Part shown: positions 9,866 through 17,988 of the stretch, piece after piece | Layout: each line of letters starts with the position of its first letter | Numbering within the stretch: position 1 is the first letter of the stretch | Source of the DNA: Pseudomonadota bacterium | GTDB taxonomy: Bacteria; Pseudomonadota; Gammaproteobacteria; Acidithiobacillales; Acidithiobacillaceae | Length of the DNA: 51,579 bases | Reading direction: 5' to 3' | NCBI GenBank assembly: GCA_021794385.1 | Contig: JAJYQY010000051.1 | Span: 1 to 51,579, forward strand | The notes under the pieces: generated by a model | Database searches by the model: none | What the model was told of the DNA's origin: nothing | What the model saw: only the letters and a program-made list of their open reading frames with translations | Translations under genes and position numbers: made by a program

Positions 9866-9894
9866 TTGCTCACCTATACCCATATAGGTATAAT
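9866..9894 (+). promoter_or_regulatory. Promoter with an operator palindrome filling its spacer
   Basis: TTGCTC (9866-9871) and TATAAT (9889-9894) are separated by exactly 17 bases. The spacer plus the first base of the -10 box is a perfect inverted repeat, ACCTATA-CCCA-TATAGGT (9872-9889). This is the expected layout of an autorepressed toxin-antitoxin operon, where the antitoxin blocks RNA polymerase. It sits directly upstream of the higB-like remnant and the intact antitoxin gene. Confidence 0.7.
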
Positions 9895-9900
9895 CCTGCC

Positions 9901-10262
9901 ATGGGCTCCGGCAGGAAAAAACTGGAATGGGTAGGGTCTGCGAAAAAAAGACCTCAAGGCTTTGCCGGAAGCCGTGCAGGATATTTTTGGCTATGCGCTG
10001 TTTCTGGCCCAGGCTGGCGGCAAGCACCATCAGGCCAAGCCTCCAGGGCTTTGGGTCCCTGGCGTGCTCGAAGTGGTTGAGGAGTTCGATAAGGACACCT
10101 TATAGACCCGTGTATACGGTGAGCTTTGCCAACGCCGTGGATGTGCTGCACTGCTTCAAGTAAGAAGTCCACGCAGGGCAAAGAGACGCCGAAGCCGGAT
10201 ATGGATTTGATACGCACCCGTTTGCAGGCGGCGGCAAGGCACGCCAAGGATCAGCGAAAATG
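9901..10262 (+). pseudogene. HigB/Gp49-type toxin, inactivated by several frameshifts
   Basis: Piecing frames together recovers a phage Gp49-like (RelE/HigB superfamily) toxin, a ribosome-dependent mRNA interferase: KKLEWVGSAKK, then DLKALPEAVQDIFGYALFLA, QAGGKHHQAKP, GVLEVVEEFDKDT, YRPVYTVSFANAVDVLHCFK, and a C-terminal helix ending KDQRK. The first break is one extra A in a run of seven (9942-9948). Others lie near 10040 (local double shift), 10100 (extra T before TATAGACC) and 10162. The last frame ends in a TGA that overlaps the ATG of the antitoxin, the original operon junction. Several independent breaks favour true decay over one sequencing error or programmed slippage. Confidence 0.75.
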
Positions 10263-10571
10263 AGCATTGAAATCGAAGAAGGTACAGGCAACGTCTATGC
10301 GGACCTTGGACTGCCCGATGCCGAGGAAATGTTGCTCAAGGCACAACTGGCTAACAGGATAGGGACTCTTTTGCGTGAAAAAGGCTGGTCCCAGCAGCAC
10401 GCCGCGGAGGTCTTGGGCATCCCGCAACCAAAGCTCTCCATGCTGTTGCGCGGCCGGTTTCGCGGAATCAGCGAGGCCAAGATGCTCGAATGCCTGTCAC
10501 GGTTGGGTCGAGACGTGCAGATTGTCATTGGACCCGAGCGGCAGGGGCATGGGCAGGTTCACGTTGTATGA
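10260..10571 (+). CDS. XRE-family antitoxin (HigA-like), orphaned
   Basis: A 103-residue helix-turn-helix protein of the type paired with Gp49-like toxins. The acidic N-terminus (MSIEIEEGTGNVYADLG) leads into a lambda-repressor-like fold, with LREKGWSQQHAAEVLGIPQP as the HTH and KLSMLLRGRF after it. Such antitoxins neutralise their toxin and repress the operon through an upstream palindrome, and one is present at 9872-9889. The reading frame is intact while the toxin is destroyed. This fits selection to keep the antidote or repressor after loss of the toxin, or simply recent toxin decay. The start codon overlaps the former toxin stop. Confidence 0.8.
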   Translation: MSIEIEEGTGNVYADLGLPDAEEMLLKAQLANRIGTLLREKGWSQQHAAEVLGIPQPKLSMLLRGRFRGISEAKMLECLSRLGRDVQIVIGPERQGHGQVHVV

Positions 10572-10672
10572 AATGGGCCTGATCGATGGCTGACATGCAG
10601 TTGGGGATTTTTTGCAGACGTAACGCTTTGCCGCGTTGATCTGCTGGAAACCGAGGGACAGGTAGGGACGCA

Positions 10673-11731
10673 ATGACCAGGAAGCCGAAGGATCCGAAAA
10701 CGACACGTAAACAGTCAACAGGCAACGGCGAGAGGCTTGCCGACCTGGCTTACAGTTTTATTCATAACGGCGACGTGCATGCCGAAGTCCCCATGGTCAC
10801 GGCGATTCGTGAAGCTTTGGCGCAAGGAAACCGGGATGCCATTACCATGGCGGTGATGGCGCTCATGATCAAAGACCCGGATATCGCTATGGAGTTTGTC
10901 GCCATTTGTATCCGGCACGCCTGTATGCGCTTTGAGAACCACTACCCATCCGTCAGCCATGTCATGGGGATACCCATTGCCGAATCCGAGCCGATCACCT
11001 TTGCCAAGAGCCGACTCAGGCAACTGCACGAGGTGGTTGTGGCGTCGGGATTGGCATGCCCGGATGCGGACATCCATTTCCATCCCACCACGGTAGACCT
11101 GGAAAACCTGGTGACCGCGCATCCCTGCGAAATCGCCAGCTTGCATGATCAGATACCTGCCCACAAAGCACTACCCCGCCACCTCATTAAAAAACTGAAC
11201 GAACTGGAAGATCCGGATGATCGTCTGCAGGTGCTTTTAATGGTGATCGCGGTGCCGAAAGACCAAGAGACTTGCCTGGACCTGGAATCTTTTGACACGG
11301 AACGGCAGGCGGCCCTTGCACAATCGGTATCCCAATTGCTTTTCGGTGGTCAAACCATAGTAGCCCCACCAGATATCTTGTCCAACATCCTCTGTGGTGA
11401 TACGGACGAGGAGGATGGGCAAGCCGATCTGGAGCAAGAGTTTTCGGATGCATTGATGCACGCCATTGCCGAACTGGGAACATCGGACCTGGAGGCGAGT
11501 ATCGAGGAACCAGATGAAATGACCTTGCAGATCACGTTATGCGAATCCCCGGAAAACTGCTGGAATGTCCAAGTCGAGTATGGCAAGGCGGACTGGTCCC
11601 GGTCGGATGCGTTCATGATGGTCTATGATGTCATGAAGGATGCGGGGATCGTCGCCATATTGCTGAACGATGCGGAGGATGAGGCGGAAATCGTTGATGG
11701 GAGGCCGCCAGACGAGGTGGTGCGGCATTGA
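10673..11731 (+). CDS. Hypothetical acidic protein of 352 residues
   Basis: I do not recognise this protein. It has no signal peptide or membrane segment. A basic N-terminal tail (TRKPKDPKTTRKQSTG) is followed by a helical, acidic body with many Asp/Glu in the last 120 residues (GDTDEEDGQADLEQEF and similar). A ribosome site AGGGACG lies six bases before the ATG. It occupies most of the islet between the 24-bp direct repeats, and its stop is followed two bases later by a large palindrome. Its sequence is less GC-biased than the recBCD or purEK genes, which fits acquisition. It could be cargo of the islet; no function can be assigned. Confidence 0.6.
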   Translation: MTRKPKDPKTTRKQSTGNGERLADLAYSFIHNGDVHAEVPMVTAIREALAQGNRDAITMAVMALMIKDPDIAMEFVAICIRHACMRFENHYPSVSHVMGIPIAESEPITFAKSRLRQLHEVVVASGLACPDADIHFHPTTVDLENLVTAHPCEIASLHDQIPAHKALPRHLIKKLNELEDPDDRLQVLLMVIAVPKDQETCLDLESFDTERQAALAQSVSQLLFGGQTIVAPPDILSNILCGDTDEEDGQADLEQEFSDALMHAIAELGTSDLEASIEEPDEMTLQITLCESPENCWNVQVEYGKADWSRSDAFMMVYDVMKDAGIVAILLNDAEDEAEIVDGRPPDEVVRH

Positions 11732-11733
11732 TG

Positions 11734-11763
11734 ACCGCTTCCTAGGAATTCCTAGAAAGCGGT
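11734..11763. terminator. 30-bp near-perfect palindrome after the orphan gene
   Basis: The arms ACCGCTT and AAGCGGT enclose CTAGGAATTCCTAG, itself a perfect 14-bp palindrome. Only one base pair (C/A) fails across the whole 30 bases. It starts two bases after the stop codon at 11731. There is no T tract downstream, so it is not a standard intrinsic terminator. It could act as an RNA stem that blocks 3' decay, or as a protein-binding site. Confidence 0.45.
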
Positions 11764-11952
11764 ATCCTTCATGAAGATCTGGTTCAACTGAAAACAGCCA
11801 AGTCCTTATCCTCACCAGCAACGACTGCCCCGGCATATGTGGTCCGTGTCAATATAAACAATGGGTTACAAAATTCCGTCCCAGCGGGACATGTCATGTT
11901 TTCATAAGTAAATGAAAATAAAGGTGAAACAATGATTTTGGCAGGGGCAAAA

Positions 11953-11976
11953 ATGGCTCATGGCAGGCATTATAGC
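11953..11976. repeat. 24-bp direct repeat, copy 2 (right edge of the islet)
   Basis: This matches copy 1 at 9539-9562 except for one base. The 190 bases before it (11764-11952) are AT-rich and hold no gene I can support. On the minus strand it recreates the first codons of trmB (ATG AGC CAT), now leading nowhere. It lies 34 bases before the purE start, so the ancestral order was probably trmB and purE back to back. Confidence 0.7.
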
Positions 11977-12010
11977 CGGTTTCCTGCCGCGGCCTAGAGA
12001 GGAGAGAGGC

Positions 12011-12505
12011 ATGGTGCAGTCATTGGTTGGTGTGGTGATGGGCAGTAACAGCGATTGGGAAGTGATGCGGCACGCTGCGGCGCAGCTTCGCGTCCTGGAG
12101 GTGCCTTTTGAACTGCGGGTGGTGTCGGCCCATCGCACCCCGGATCTCTTGTTTCAATACGCCGAAACGGCTGCTTCCAGGGGGCTGCGCTGCATCATTG
12201 CTGGCGCCGGCGGCGCGGCGCACCTGCCGGGGATGTTGGCGGCCAAGACCCCGTTACCCGTCTTGGGGGTGCCGGTACCCTCGCGCTATCTCAAGGGCAT
12301 GGACTCCCTGCTGTCCATCGTCCAGATGCCCAAGGGGGTGCCGGTGGCCACCTTCGCCATCGGTGAGGCCGGCGCCGCCAATGCGGCTTTGTTTGCCGCC
12401 GCGCTGCTGGCGGCGGGGGATGCAGCGTTGGCGGCCCGTCTCCAGGCCTTCCGGGCGGAGCAGGAAGCGGCGGTGCTGGCCATGACCATCCCGGAGGAGG
12501 AGTGA
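12011..12505 (+). CDS. purE: N5-carboxyaminoimidazole ribonucleotide mutase PurE
   Basis: PurE converts N5-carboxyaminoimidazole ribonucleotide to the 4-carboxy isomer in purine synthesis. The 164-residue product has the class I signature [12 protein letters not shown] near the N-terminus, VVSAHRTPD (with the catalytic His), and [15 protein letters not shown] chose the ATG at 12011 because a purine-rich ribosome site (GAGAGGAGAGAGGC) precedes it and the family begins there. An upstream in-frame ATG at 11960 would add residues encoded by the direct repeat. It overlaps purK by four bases. Confidence 0.96.
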   Translation: MVQSLVGVVMGSNSDWEVMRHAAAQLRVLEVPFELRVVSAHRTPDLLFQYAETAASRGLRCIIAGAGGAAHLPGMLAAKTPLPVLGVPVPSRYLKGMDSLLSIVQMPKGVPVATFAIGEAGAANAALFAAALLAAGDAALAARLQAFRAEQEAAVLAMTIPEEE

Positions 12506-13638
12506 TCCTCCCCGGCGCCACCCTGGGGATCCTTGGCGGCGGGCAATTGGGGCAAATGTTCAGCCTGGCGGCCCTGCGCCTGGGTTACCGGGTCCTGGTC
12601 CTCGACCCCGACCCCCACTGTCCCGCAGCGGCGGTGGCCAGCCGCCATCTCTGTGCGGATTACGATGACCCCGCGGCCCTGGCCGATCTGGCGCGCACCT
12701 GCGCCGCCGTGAGTACCGAATTTGAAAACGTATCGGCAGCCGCCCTGGAGGTTCTGGCCCAGCACCTGCCGGTGCGCCCGGCACCCGATGCCGTGGCCAT
12801 CGTGCAGGACCGTATTCGGGAAAAGGGCTTTTTGCGCGATCTGGATTTGGCCACGGCACCCTTCGCGGTCATCCATGCCGAAGGCGATCTGCATGCCGCC
12901 TGGCGGAGCGTGGGCCGGCCGGCCATTCTGAAACGGGCGCGTTTCGGTTACGACGGCAAGGGCCAGGCCGGCGTAGACGATGGGGATGCCCTGGCCTCGG
13001 CCTGGGCCGCCATGGGGCAGGCACCTGCCGTCCTCGAAGCCCGCATCGCCCTCCGCCAGGAGTTGTCGGTGGTACTGGCCCGGGGCGGAGACGGGATGAT
13101 GGTCTTCTATCCCGTCGCGGAAAACATCCACCGGAATGGCATTCTCGACCTCAGCATCGTCCCCGCCCGCTGCCCCGCGGCGCTCCAGCAGGAGGCGCGG
13201 CAGATGGCCGCCCGCATCGCCACGGCCCTCGATTATGTGGGCACCATGGCAGTGGAGTACTTTGTGGATGAGACAGGGCGCCTCCTCGTGAATGAGATTG
13301 CCCCGCGTCCCCATAACAGCGGGCATTTCAGTATCGACGCCTGCGTGCAGAGCCAGTTCGACCAGCAGGTGCGCGCCCTCTGCGGCCTGCCCCTGGGCGA
13401 CACCCGCCTGCTGAGTCCCGTGGTGATGATGAATCTCCTGGGCGATCTCTGGGGGGAGGGCGAACCGGACTGGTCCGCCCTCTTTCGCCATCCGCAGCTC
13501 AAGCTCCACCTCTACGGCAAGGCCGAGGCCCGCCCCGGGCGCAAGATGGGGCATGTGCATGCCTTGGCCGCCGACAGCGCCCAGGCCATCGCCGTGCTGG
13601 AAGCCCTGCGCGCCGACTGGGGATGGCCGAAGATCTGA
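12502..13638 (+). CDS. purK: N5-carboxyaminoimidazole ribonucleotide synthase PurK
   Basis: PurK is the ATP-grasp enzyme that carboxylates AIR with bicarbonate, providing the PurE substrate. The gene starts with GTG inside the purE stop (GTGA). The 378-residue protein has the N-terminal [12 protein letters not shown], then [14 protein letters not shown] (glycine-rich ATP-binding loop), and [18 protein letters not shown], the strongly conserved late motif. The purE-purK coupling is the standard arrangement. The stop is followed by a copy of the dispersed repeat. Confidence 0.96.
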   Translation: MILPGATLGILGGGQLGQMFSLAALRLGYRVLVLDPDPHCPAAAVASRHLCADYDDPAALADLARTCAAVSTEFENVSAAALEVLAQHLPVRPAPDAVAIVQDRIREKGFLRDLDLATAPFAVIHAEGDLHAAWRSVGRPAILKRARFGYDGKGQAGVDDGDALASAWAAMGQAPAVLEARIALRQELSVVLARGGDGMMVFYPVAENIHRNGILDLSIVPARCPAALQQEARQMAARIATALDYVGTMAVEYFVDETGRLLVNEIAPRPHNSGHFSIDACVQSQFDQQVRALCGLPLGDTRLLSPVVMMNLLGDLWGEGEPDWSALFRHPQLKLHLYGKAEARPGRKMGHVHALAADSAQAIAVLEALRADWGWPKI

Positions 13639-13661
13639 GGGCAGGGGTGCTGGGCGTTGTC

Positions 13662-13696
13662 CTAGATCCGGCGGTTGGCAGGAGCATTTTGCCGTT
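13662..13696. repeat. Dispersed palindromic repeat, short copy A
   Basis: CTAGATCCGGCGGTTGGC is followed by AGGAGCATTTTGCCGTTTTT. The first part matches the right end of the full element at 20680-20881, and the last part resembles its left end (GCCGTTTTTAG). It therefore looks like an internally deleted copy. It lies in the 152-bp gap between purK and ovoA. Confidence 0.6.
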
Positions 13697-13790
13697 TTTC
13701 GTGTTGTGCATTCGCCGGCCCCCCTGCATGCTGACCATCCGGTCGGCACTGTGGTAGACTGGGTTGCAATGGCAAAAAACGAGGGCAGTC

Positions 13791-15893
13791 ATGGGTCGAG
13801 TACGCATTCCCACCCTTCTCCTGGACGGTACTGATGCGGAGGCCAAGCGGGAAGAGATCCGCCGCACTTTCCATCAGACCTCCCTGCTCTATGAACAACT
13901 CTTCGATCATCTGGCCAGCCCCGAGGCCTGGTATCATAAGGCCATTGCCCTGCGTCATCCCCTCATTTTCTACTTTGGTCACACCGCGGTCTTTTTTGTG
14001 AACAAGCTGCAGGTGGCAGGGCTGATTCGGCAGCGGTTGGACCCGGACTTTGAATCCATCTTTGCCGTGGGCGTGGACGAGATGTCCTGGGATGATCTGG
14101 ATGAAACCCATTACGACTGGCCCAGCCTAGAGGCAGTGCGGGCCTATCGGGCCGAGTTGCGGGAGCTGGTGGACGGCGTAATCCGCACCTTGCCGCTGAC
14201 CCTGCCTATCACCTGGGACTCGCCCTGGTGGGCCATTCTCATGGCTATCGAGCACGAAAATATTCACCTGGAAACCAGTTCCGTGCTCATGCGTCAGCTC
14301 CCCCTGTCCTTGCTGCGGCTGGTAGCGGGTTGGGAGCCTTGGCTGGAAAGCGGCATCCCCCCGGAAAACGCCCTGCTGCCCGTGGCGGGAGGGCGGGTGC
14401 GCCTCGGCAAGGCGCGCGATGCTCGACTCTATGGCTGGGACAACGAATATGGTGAGCATGAGGTGGAGCTCAAGGATTTTGCCGCCGGGCGATATCTGGT
14501 GAGCAATGGCGAATTTCTGCCCTTTGTGGAGGCCGGGGGCTATACCGATCCCCGCTGGTGGACGGCGGAGGGGGATAACTGGCGGCGCTTTGCTCGCCCG
14601 GAGCATCCGAGCTTCTGGGTGGCGGTTGCCGGCGGCTGGAAACTACGGCTGATCGCTGCCGAGCGGCCCATGCCCTGGGACTGGCCGGTGGAGGTGAACT
14701 GCCTGGAGGCCGAGGCCTTCTGCACCTGGAAATCTGCGCAAAGCGGAGTCCGTGTACGCCTGCCCAGTGAAGACGAATGGCGCCGCCTGCGTGATCTTTC
14801 CGGCATTCCCGACGTGGACAAATGGCTGGAAGCACCCGCCAATATCGGCTTGGCTTACGGGGTTTCGCCGTGCCCGGTGCAGCATTTTCGCCACGGGGAT
14901 TTTTATGATGTCATCGGTAACGTCTGGCAGTGGACCGCGACTCCCATCTATCCCTTCAGCGGTTTTGCCGTGCACCCCTATTATGATGATTTTACCACCC
15001 CGACCTTTGATCAGCAGCATAATCTGATCAAGGGCGGCTCGTTCATTGCTTTGGGCAACGAAATGCAGCAGGAAGCGCGCTATGCCTTTCGCCGTCATTT
15101 TTTCCAGCATGCGGGCTTTCGTTATGTGCGTTCCGCTAATCCTTTGCCCGAAGTGCCGGTCTATGAAAGCGATGCGGCTATTTCCCAGTATTGCGATTTT
15201 CACTATGGGCCCGAGCACTTTGGCGTAGAGAATTTCCCCGCAGCATTGGCAGAGTTGGCGGTAAAGGCCATGGCCGGGCGGCCCCTGCGGCGGGCGTTGG
15301 ACATCGGTTGCGCCGTCGGGCGGAGCAGTTTTACGCTGGCGCGCCATTGTCCCGAGGTGACGGGGCTGGATTTTTCTGCCCGTTTCATCCAGGTGGGGGT
15401 GCGGCTGCGGGACCAGGGGAGTTTTTCCTACACCCTGGTGGAAGAAGGGGATCTGCTGAGTTATCACACAGCGCGCCTGGCGGATCTGGATCTGGCCGCT
15501 ACCGCGGGGCGGGTGCAGTTTGTTCAGGCCGATGCCTGCAATCTCAAGCCGCTGTACAAGAATTACGATTTGGTCATCGCCGCCAATCTCATCGACCGCC
15601 TGTACCAGCCGCGCAAATTCCTCCAAGAAATCCCCAACCGGATCGTTTCCGGCGGTATTCTCGTGCTGAGCTCGCCCTACACCTGGCTGGCGGAACACAC
15701 GCCCAGGGAAGAATGGCTGGGCGGCTTCAAGCGCAACGGCGAGAACTTCACCACCCTGGATGCCCTGCGCGAGCTCCTGGCACCCCATTTCCGCCTGCTC
15801 CAAGGGCCTTTTGATCAGCCCTTCGTCATCCGCGAGACGGCCCGCAAGTATCAGCACAGCCTGGCCCAGGTCACGCTCTGGGAGCGCTTGTGA
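13791..15893 (+). CDS. ovoA: 5-histidylcysteine sulfoxide synthase / methyltransferase OvoA
   Basis: OvoA is a non-heme iron enzyme that couples cysteine to histidine with O2 to give 5-histidylcysteine sulfoxide. Its fused methyltransferase later methylates 5-thiohistidine to ovothiol A. The 700-residue protein has an N-terminal DinB-like part with the iron ligands H64 (FGHT) and H155/H159 (EHENIHLETS, the HxxxHxE pattern). A formylglycine-generating-enzyme-like domain follows (DVIGNVWQWTATP, GGSFIALGNEMQQEARYAFRR), then a SAM methyltransferase near residue 503 (ALDIGCAVGRSSF). EgtB, the ergothioneine counterpart, lacks that C-terminal domain, so OvoA is the better call. The ATG at 13791 has GAGGGC at good spacing; an upstream in-frame start does not. 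Its stop overlaps the lyase gene. Confidence 0.92.
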   Translation: MGRVRIPTLLLDGTDAEAKREEIRRTFHQTSLLYEQLFDHLASPEAWYHKAIALRHPLIFYFGHTAVFFVNKLQVAGLIRQRLDPDFESIFAVGVDEMSWDDLDETHYDWPSLEAVRAYRAELRELVDGVIRTLPLTLPITWDSPWWAILMAIEHENIHLETSSVLMRQLPLSLLRLVAGWEPWLESGIPPENALLPVAGGRVRLGKARDARLYGWDNEYGEHEVELKDFAAGRYLVSNGEFLPFVEAGGYTDPRWWTAEGDNWRRFARPEHPSFWVAVAGGWKLRLIAAERPMPWDWPVEVNCLEAEAFCTWKSAQSGVRVRLPSEDEWRRLRDLSGIPDVDKWLEAPANIGLAYGVSPCPVQHFRHGDFYDVIGNVWQWTATPIYPFSGFAVHPYYDDFTTPTFDQQHNLIKGGSFIALGNEMQQEARYAFRRHFFQHAGFRYVRSANPLPEVPVYESDAAISQYCDFHYGPEHFGVENFPAALAELAVKAMAGRPLRRALDIGCAVGRSSFTLARHCPEVTGLDFSARFIQVGVRLRDQGSFSYTLVEEGDLLSYHTARLADLDLAATAGRVQFVQADACNLKPLYKNYDLVIAANLIDRLYQPRKFLQEIPNRIVSGGILVLSSPYTWLAEHTPREEWLGGFKRNGENFTTLDALRELLAPHFRLLQGPFDQPFVIRETARKYQHSLAQVTLWERL

Positions 15894-17041
15894 TGGATTT
15901 CGATCAGGTCATCCCGCGTTTGGGGACGGGTGCGCTCAAGTGGGATGGGGCGGCTGCCCGCTTTGGCAAGGAAGTGCTGCCCATGTGGGTGGCGGACATG
16001 GATTTTGCCGCGCCGGCGGCGGTGCAAGCCGCCCTGGCGGAACGGGTGGCCCACCCCATTTACGGTTACCCCTGCGGTGGCACGGCGGTGTTGGCAGCGG
16101 GCGCGAACTGGATGGAACGGCGCCACGGCTGGCGCCCCGATCCCGCTCATATGCTCCTGGTCAGCGGCGTGGTGCCGGGGCTTTTCGCCGCGGTACGGGC
16201 CTTCAGCGAGGCGGGCGATGGTGTCATCATCATGCCACCCATTTACCCGCCCTTCCTCGCGGCGGTCCAGGAACAGGGGCGGGAACTCCTGATGGCGCCC
16301 CTGCAGCAGGATCGGAACGGCCACTATCAGATGGATTGGGAACGTCTCGAAGCCCTCCTGCCCCATGCCCGGATGCTGCTCCTCTGCTCCCCCCACAACC
16401 CCTCCGGTCGGGTCTGGGGGCAGGCGGAATTGCAGCATCTCGGGGAACTCGCCCGGCGCCAGGGCGTGCTGGTGGTCAGCGATGAGATCCATGCCGATCT
16501 GGCCTATGCCGATCACCCCCACATCCCTTTTCCCCGCCTCTTTCCCGACAGCCTGCTCCTCAGCTCCGCGGGCAAGAGCTTTAACATCGCCGGCATCGGT
16601 GGTGCCGTAGCCGTGCTGGCCGATGAGCGTCAACGTCATCACTATGCCGCCGAACTGCGACGCAGTCAGATCCACGAAATCAATCTTTTTGCCCTCATCG
16701 CGATGATCGCTGCCTGGGAAGAGGGGGGCGCCTGGCAGGAGGGCGTGCGGGCTTACCTGGCCGCCAATGCCCACCATCTCGGCCAGCGTCTGGCGGCGGA
16801 ACTGCCCGCCTTCGGGTATCGGGTGCCCGAGTTCGGCTACCTCGCCTGGCTCGATCTGCGCGCCCTGGGTCTGGACGACGCGGCCATTGCCCAGCGCCTG
16901 TGCGATGCGGGTCTGGGCCTGAACCCTGGCCCGAGCTTCGGTCCCGGTGGCGCGGGCTTTGTGCGCCTCAATTTCGGGACGCCGCGGGCCCTGGTGGATG
17001 AGGGGGTGGCGCGTCTGTGCCGGGCTTTTGGCGGAAAATGA
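15893..17041 (+). CDS. ovoB: PLP-dependent C-S lyase of the MalY/PatB type, likely OvoB
   Basis: A 382-residue fold-type I PLP enzyme. Family marks are VLPMWVADMDFAAPAAV, HPIYGYP, LLCSPHNPSGRVW, VVSDEIHADLAY and SSAGKSFNIAGIGGAV, where the Lys near residue 227 should hold PLP. MalY/PatB enzymes cleave cystathionine-type C-S bonds. Encoded directly behind ovoA with a one-base overlap, it is best read as OvoB, the lyase that converts 5-histidylcysteine sulfoxide to 5-thiohistidine. The function rests on this context; by sequence alone cystathionine beta-lyase remains possible. An ATG is used; a GTG one codon upstream is the alternative. Confidence 0.85.
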   Translation: MDFDQVIPRLGTGALKWDGAAARFGKEVLPMWVADMDFAAPAAVQAALAERVAHPIYGYPCGGTAVLAAGANWMERRHGWRPDPAHMLLVSGVVPGLFAAVRAFSEAGDGVIIMPPIYPPFLAAVQEQGRELLMAPLQQDRNGHYQMDWERLEALLPHARMLLLCSPHNPSGRVWGQAELQHLGELARRQGVLVVSDEIHADLAYADHPHIPFPRLFPDSLLLSSAGKSFNIAGIGGAVAVLADERQRHHYAAELRRSQIHEINLFALIAMIAAWEEGGAWQEGVRAYLAANAHHLGQRLAAELPAFGYRVPEFGYLAWLDLRALGLDDAAIAQRLCDAGLGLNPGPSFGPGGAGFVRLNFGTPRALVDEGVARLCRAFGGK

Positions 17042-17201
17042 GTCTGCTGACGCGCCGACTGCAGCACCGAGCCTGGAACGATTGGTGGATGGTCAGGCCC
17101 GGGTCCGGCGGCGACGTAGCGTGGGAAGGGTCCGCTCGTAATTAATGACTGACCCGCGGTAGCCGGTTAACAAGCAAGGATGACGAAAAAGGAGAACGCC
17201 C

Positions 17202-17774
17202 ATGGCAACAACTGCAAAAGACCTGCCCCTCGGTAGTCCCATCCCCGATTTTTGCCTGCCCGTGGGCGGCCGGGCGGAACGCTGGTGTCTGGCCGATCAT
17301 CGTGGGCAACCGACACTGGTGATCTTCATCTGCAACCACTGTCCCTATGTGCTGCACATCAGCCGCAAGCTCGGAGAGCTGACGGCCCAATGGATGACCC
17401 AGGGCCTGGCGGTGGTGGGGATCAACAGCAACGACCCGGAGCAATATCCCGATGATGCACCGGAAAAAATGCCCGCCGAGGCGACCCGCGCCGGCTATGC
17501 CTTCCCCTATCTTTTCGATGCCGAACAGGGGGTGGCCAAGGCCTTCCATGCCGTTTGCACCCCGGACATCTTTCTTTTTGACAAGGCGGGACGTCTCGCC
17601 TACCACGGACAGTTTGATGACAGCCGCCCGAAAAACGAACTGCCCACCGATGGCAAGGATCTCCGTGCCGCGGTAGCTGCCGTTCTGGCCGGCCGGCTTC
17701 CGCCGGCAGAGCAGAAACCCGGTATCGGCTGCAGTATCAAGTGGCGACCGGGCAATGCGCCGGAGGACCTGTGA
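17202..17774 (+). CDS. Thioredoxin-like / peroxiredoxin-fold protein (CNHC motif)
   Basis: A 190-residue AhpC/TSA-thioredoxin superfamily protein without a signal peptide. FICNHCPYVLHISRKL near residue 44 holds a CxxC pair (CNHC) in the redox position. The late GIGCSIKW is a conserved tail of this group of thioredoxin-family proteins. The CxxC suggests thiol-disulfide exchange; the exact substrate is unknown. A strong ribosome site (AAAGGAG) precedes the ATG, 160 bases after ovoB. The neighbourhood suggests a thiol or peroxide defence role alongside ovothiol, but this is inference. Its stop overlaps the start of the dehydrogenase remnant, so the two were once coupled. Confidence 0.75.
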   Translation: MATTAKDLPLGSPIPDFCLPVGGRAERWCLADHRGQPTLVIFICNHCPYVLHISRKLGELTAQWMTQGLAVVGINSNDPEQYPDDAPEKMPAEATRAGYAFPYLFDAEQGVAKAFHAVCTPDIFLFDKAGRLAYHGQFDDSRPKNELPTDGKDLRAAVAAVLAGRLPPAEQKPGIGCSIKWRPGNAPEDL

Positions 17775-17920
17775 TGGCGGATTCGCGCAAGAGTCCGCCA
17801 AAAGTCGCCGTGATCACCGGCGCATCATCAGGGATCGGCGCGGCTACGACGCAGATGCTCGCCGCCTCGACCGTGTGCAGGAAGTGGCCAAAAGCTGCGG
17901 CGGCCCGCGCCTTCGCCTAG
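17774..17920 (+). pseudogene. Short-chain dehydrogenase stump, cut by a palindromic repeat
   Basis: The 48-codon frame begins MADSRKSPPKVAVITGASSG and continues IGAATTQMLAA. This is an SDR N-terminus with the TGxxxGIG cofactor motif. After the LAA of the first helix, sequence in another frame (DRVQEVAKSCGG) resembles a slightly later part of an SDR, which implies an internal deletion. The frame then runs into the dispersed repeat at about 17911 and stops. Roughly 80% of a normal SDR of 250 residues is missing. The ATG overlaps the stop of the thioredoxin-like gene (TGATG). Confidence 0.8.
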
Positions 17921-17981
17921 AACAACGACGGCTTGGGCCAGGTGTGCGCAACACACCTGCGCCAACTGCCGTTTTTAGCTT
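17911..17981. repeat. Dispersed palindromic repeat, half copy B
   Basis: The reverse complement matches the left arm of the full element at 20680-20881: AAAACGGCAGTTGGCG, a GCGCAC-CCTGGCC stretch, then AGCCGTCGTTGTTCT. It contains its own hairpin GGTGTG-CGCAA-CACACC (17941-17957). It interrupts the SDR stump and ends eight bases before the sorB stop. It may therefore also serve as a transcript end for sorAB. Confidence 0.65.
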
Positions 17982-17988
17982 TGTTCCG

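Noticed and set aside
12286-13749. Long minus-strand frame opposite purE-purK
   Set aside because: It covers two well-recognised genes and has no domain or ribosome site; it is an antisense artefact of GC-rich third positions.
13791-15893. Ergothioneine synthase EgtB for the ovoA product
   Set aside because: The fused C-terminal SAM methyltransferase and the lyase partner fit OvoA; EgtB lacks that domain, and EgtD is not adjacent.
17038-17145. 35-codon frame overlapping the ovoB stop
   Set aside because: The ATGA overlap is suggestive, but there is no family resemblance, ribosome site or continuation; it may be a scrap of a lost gene.
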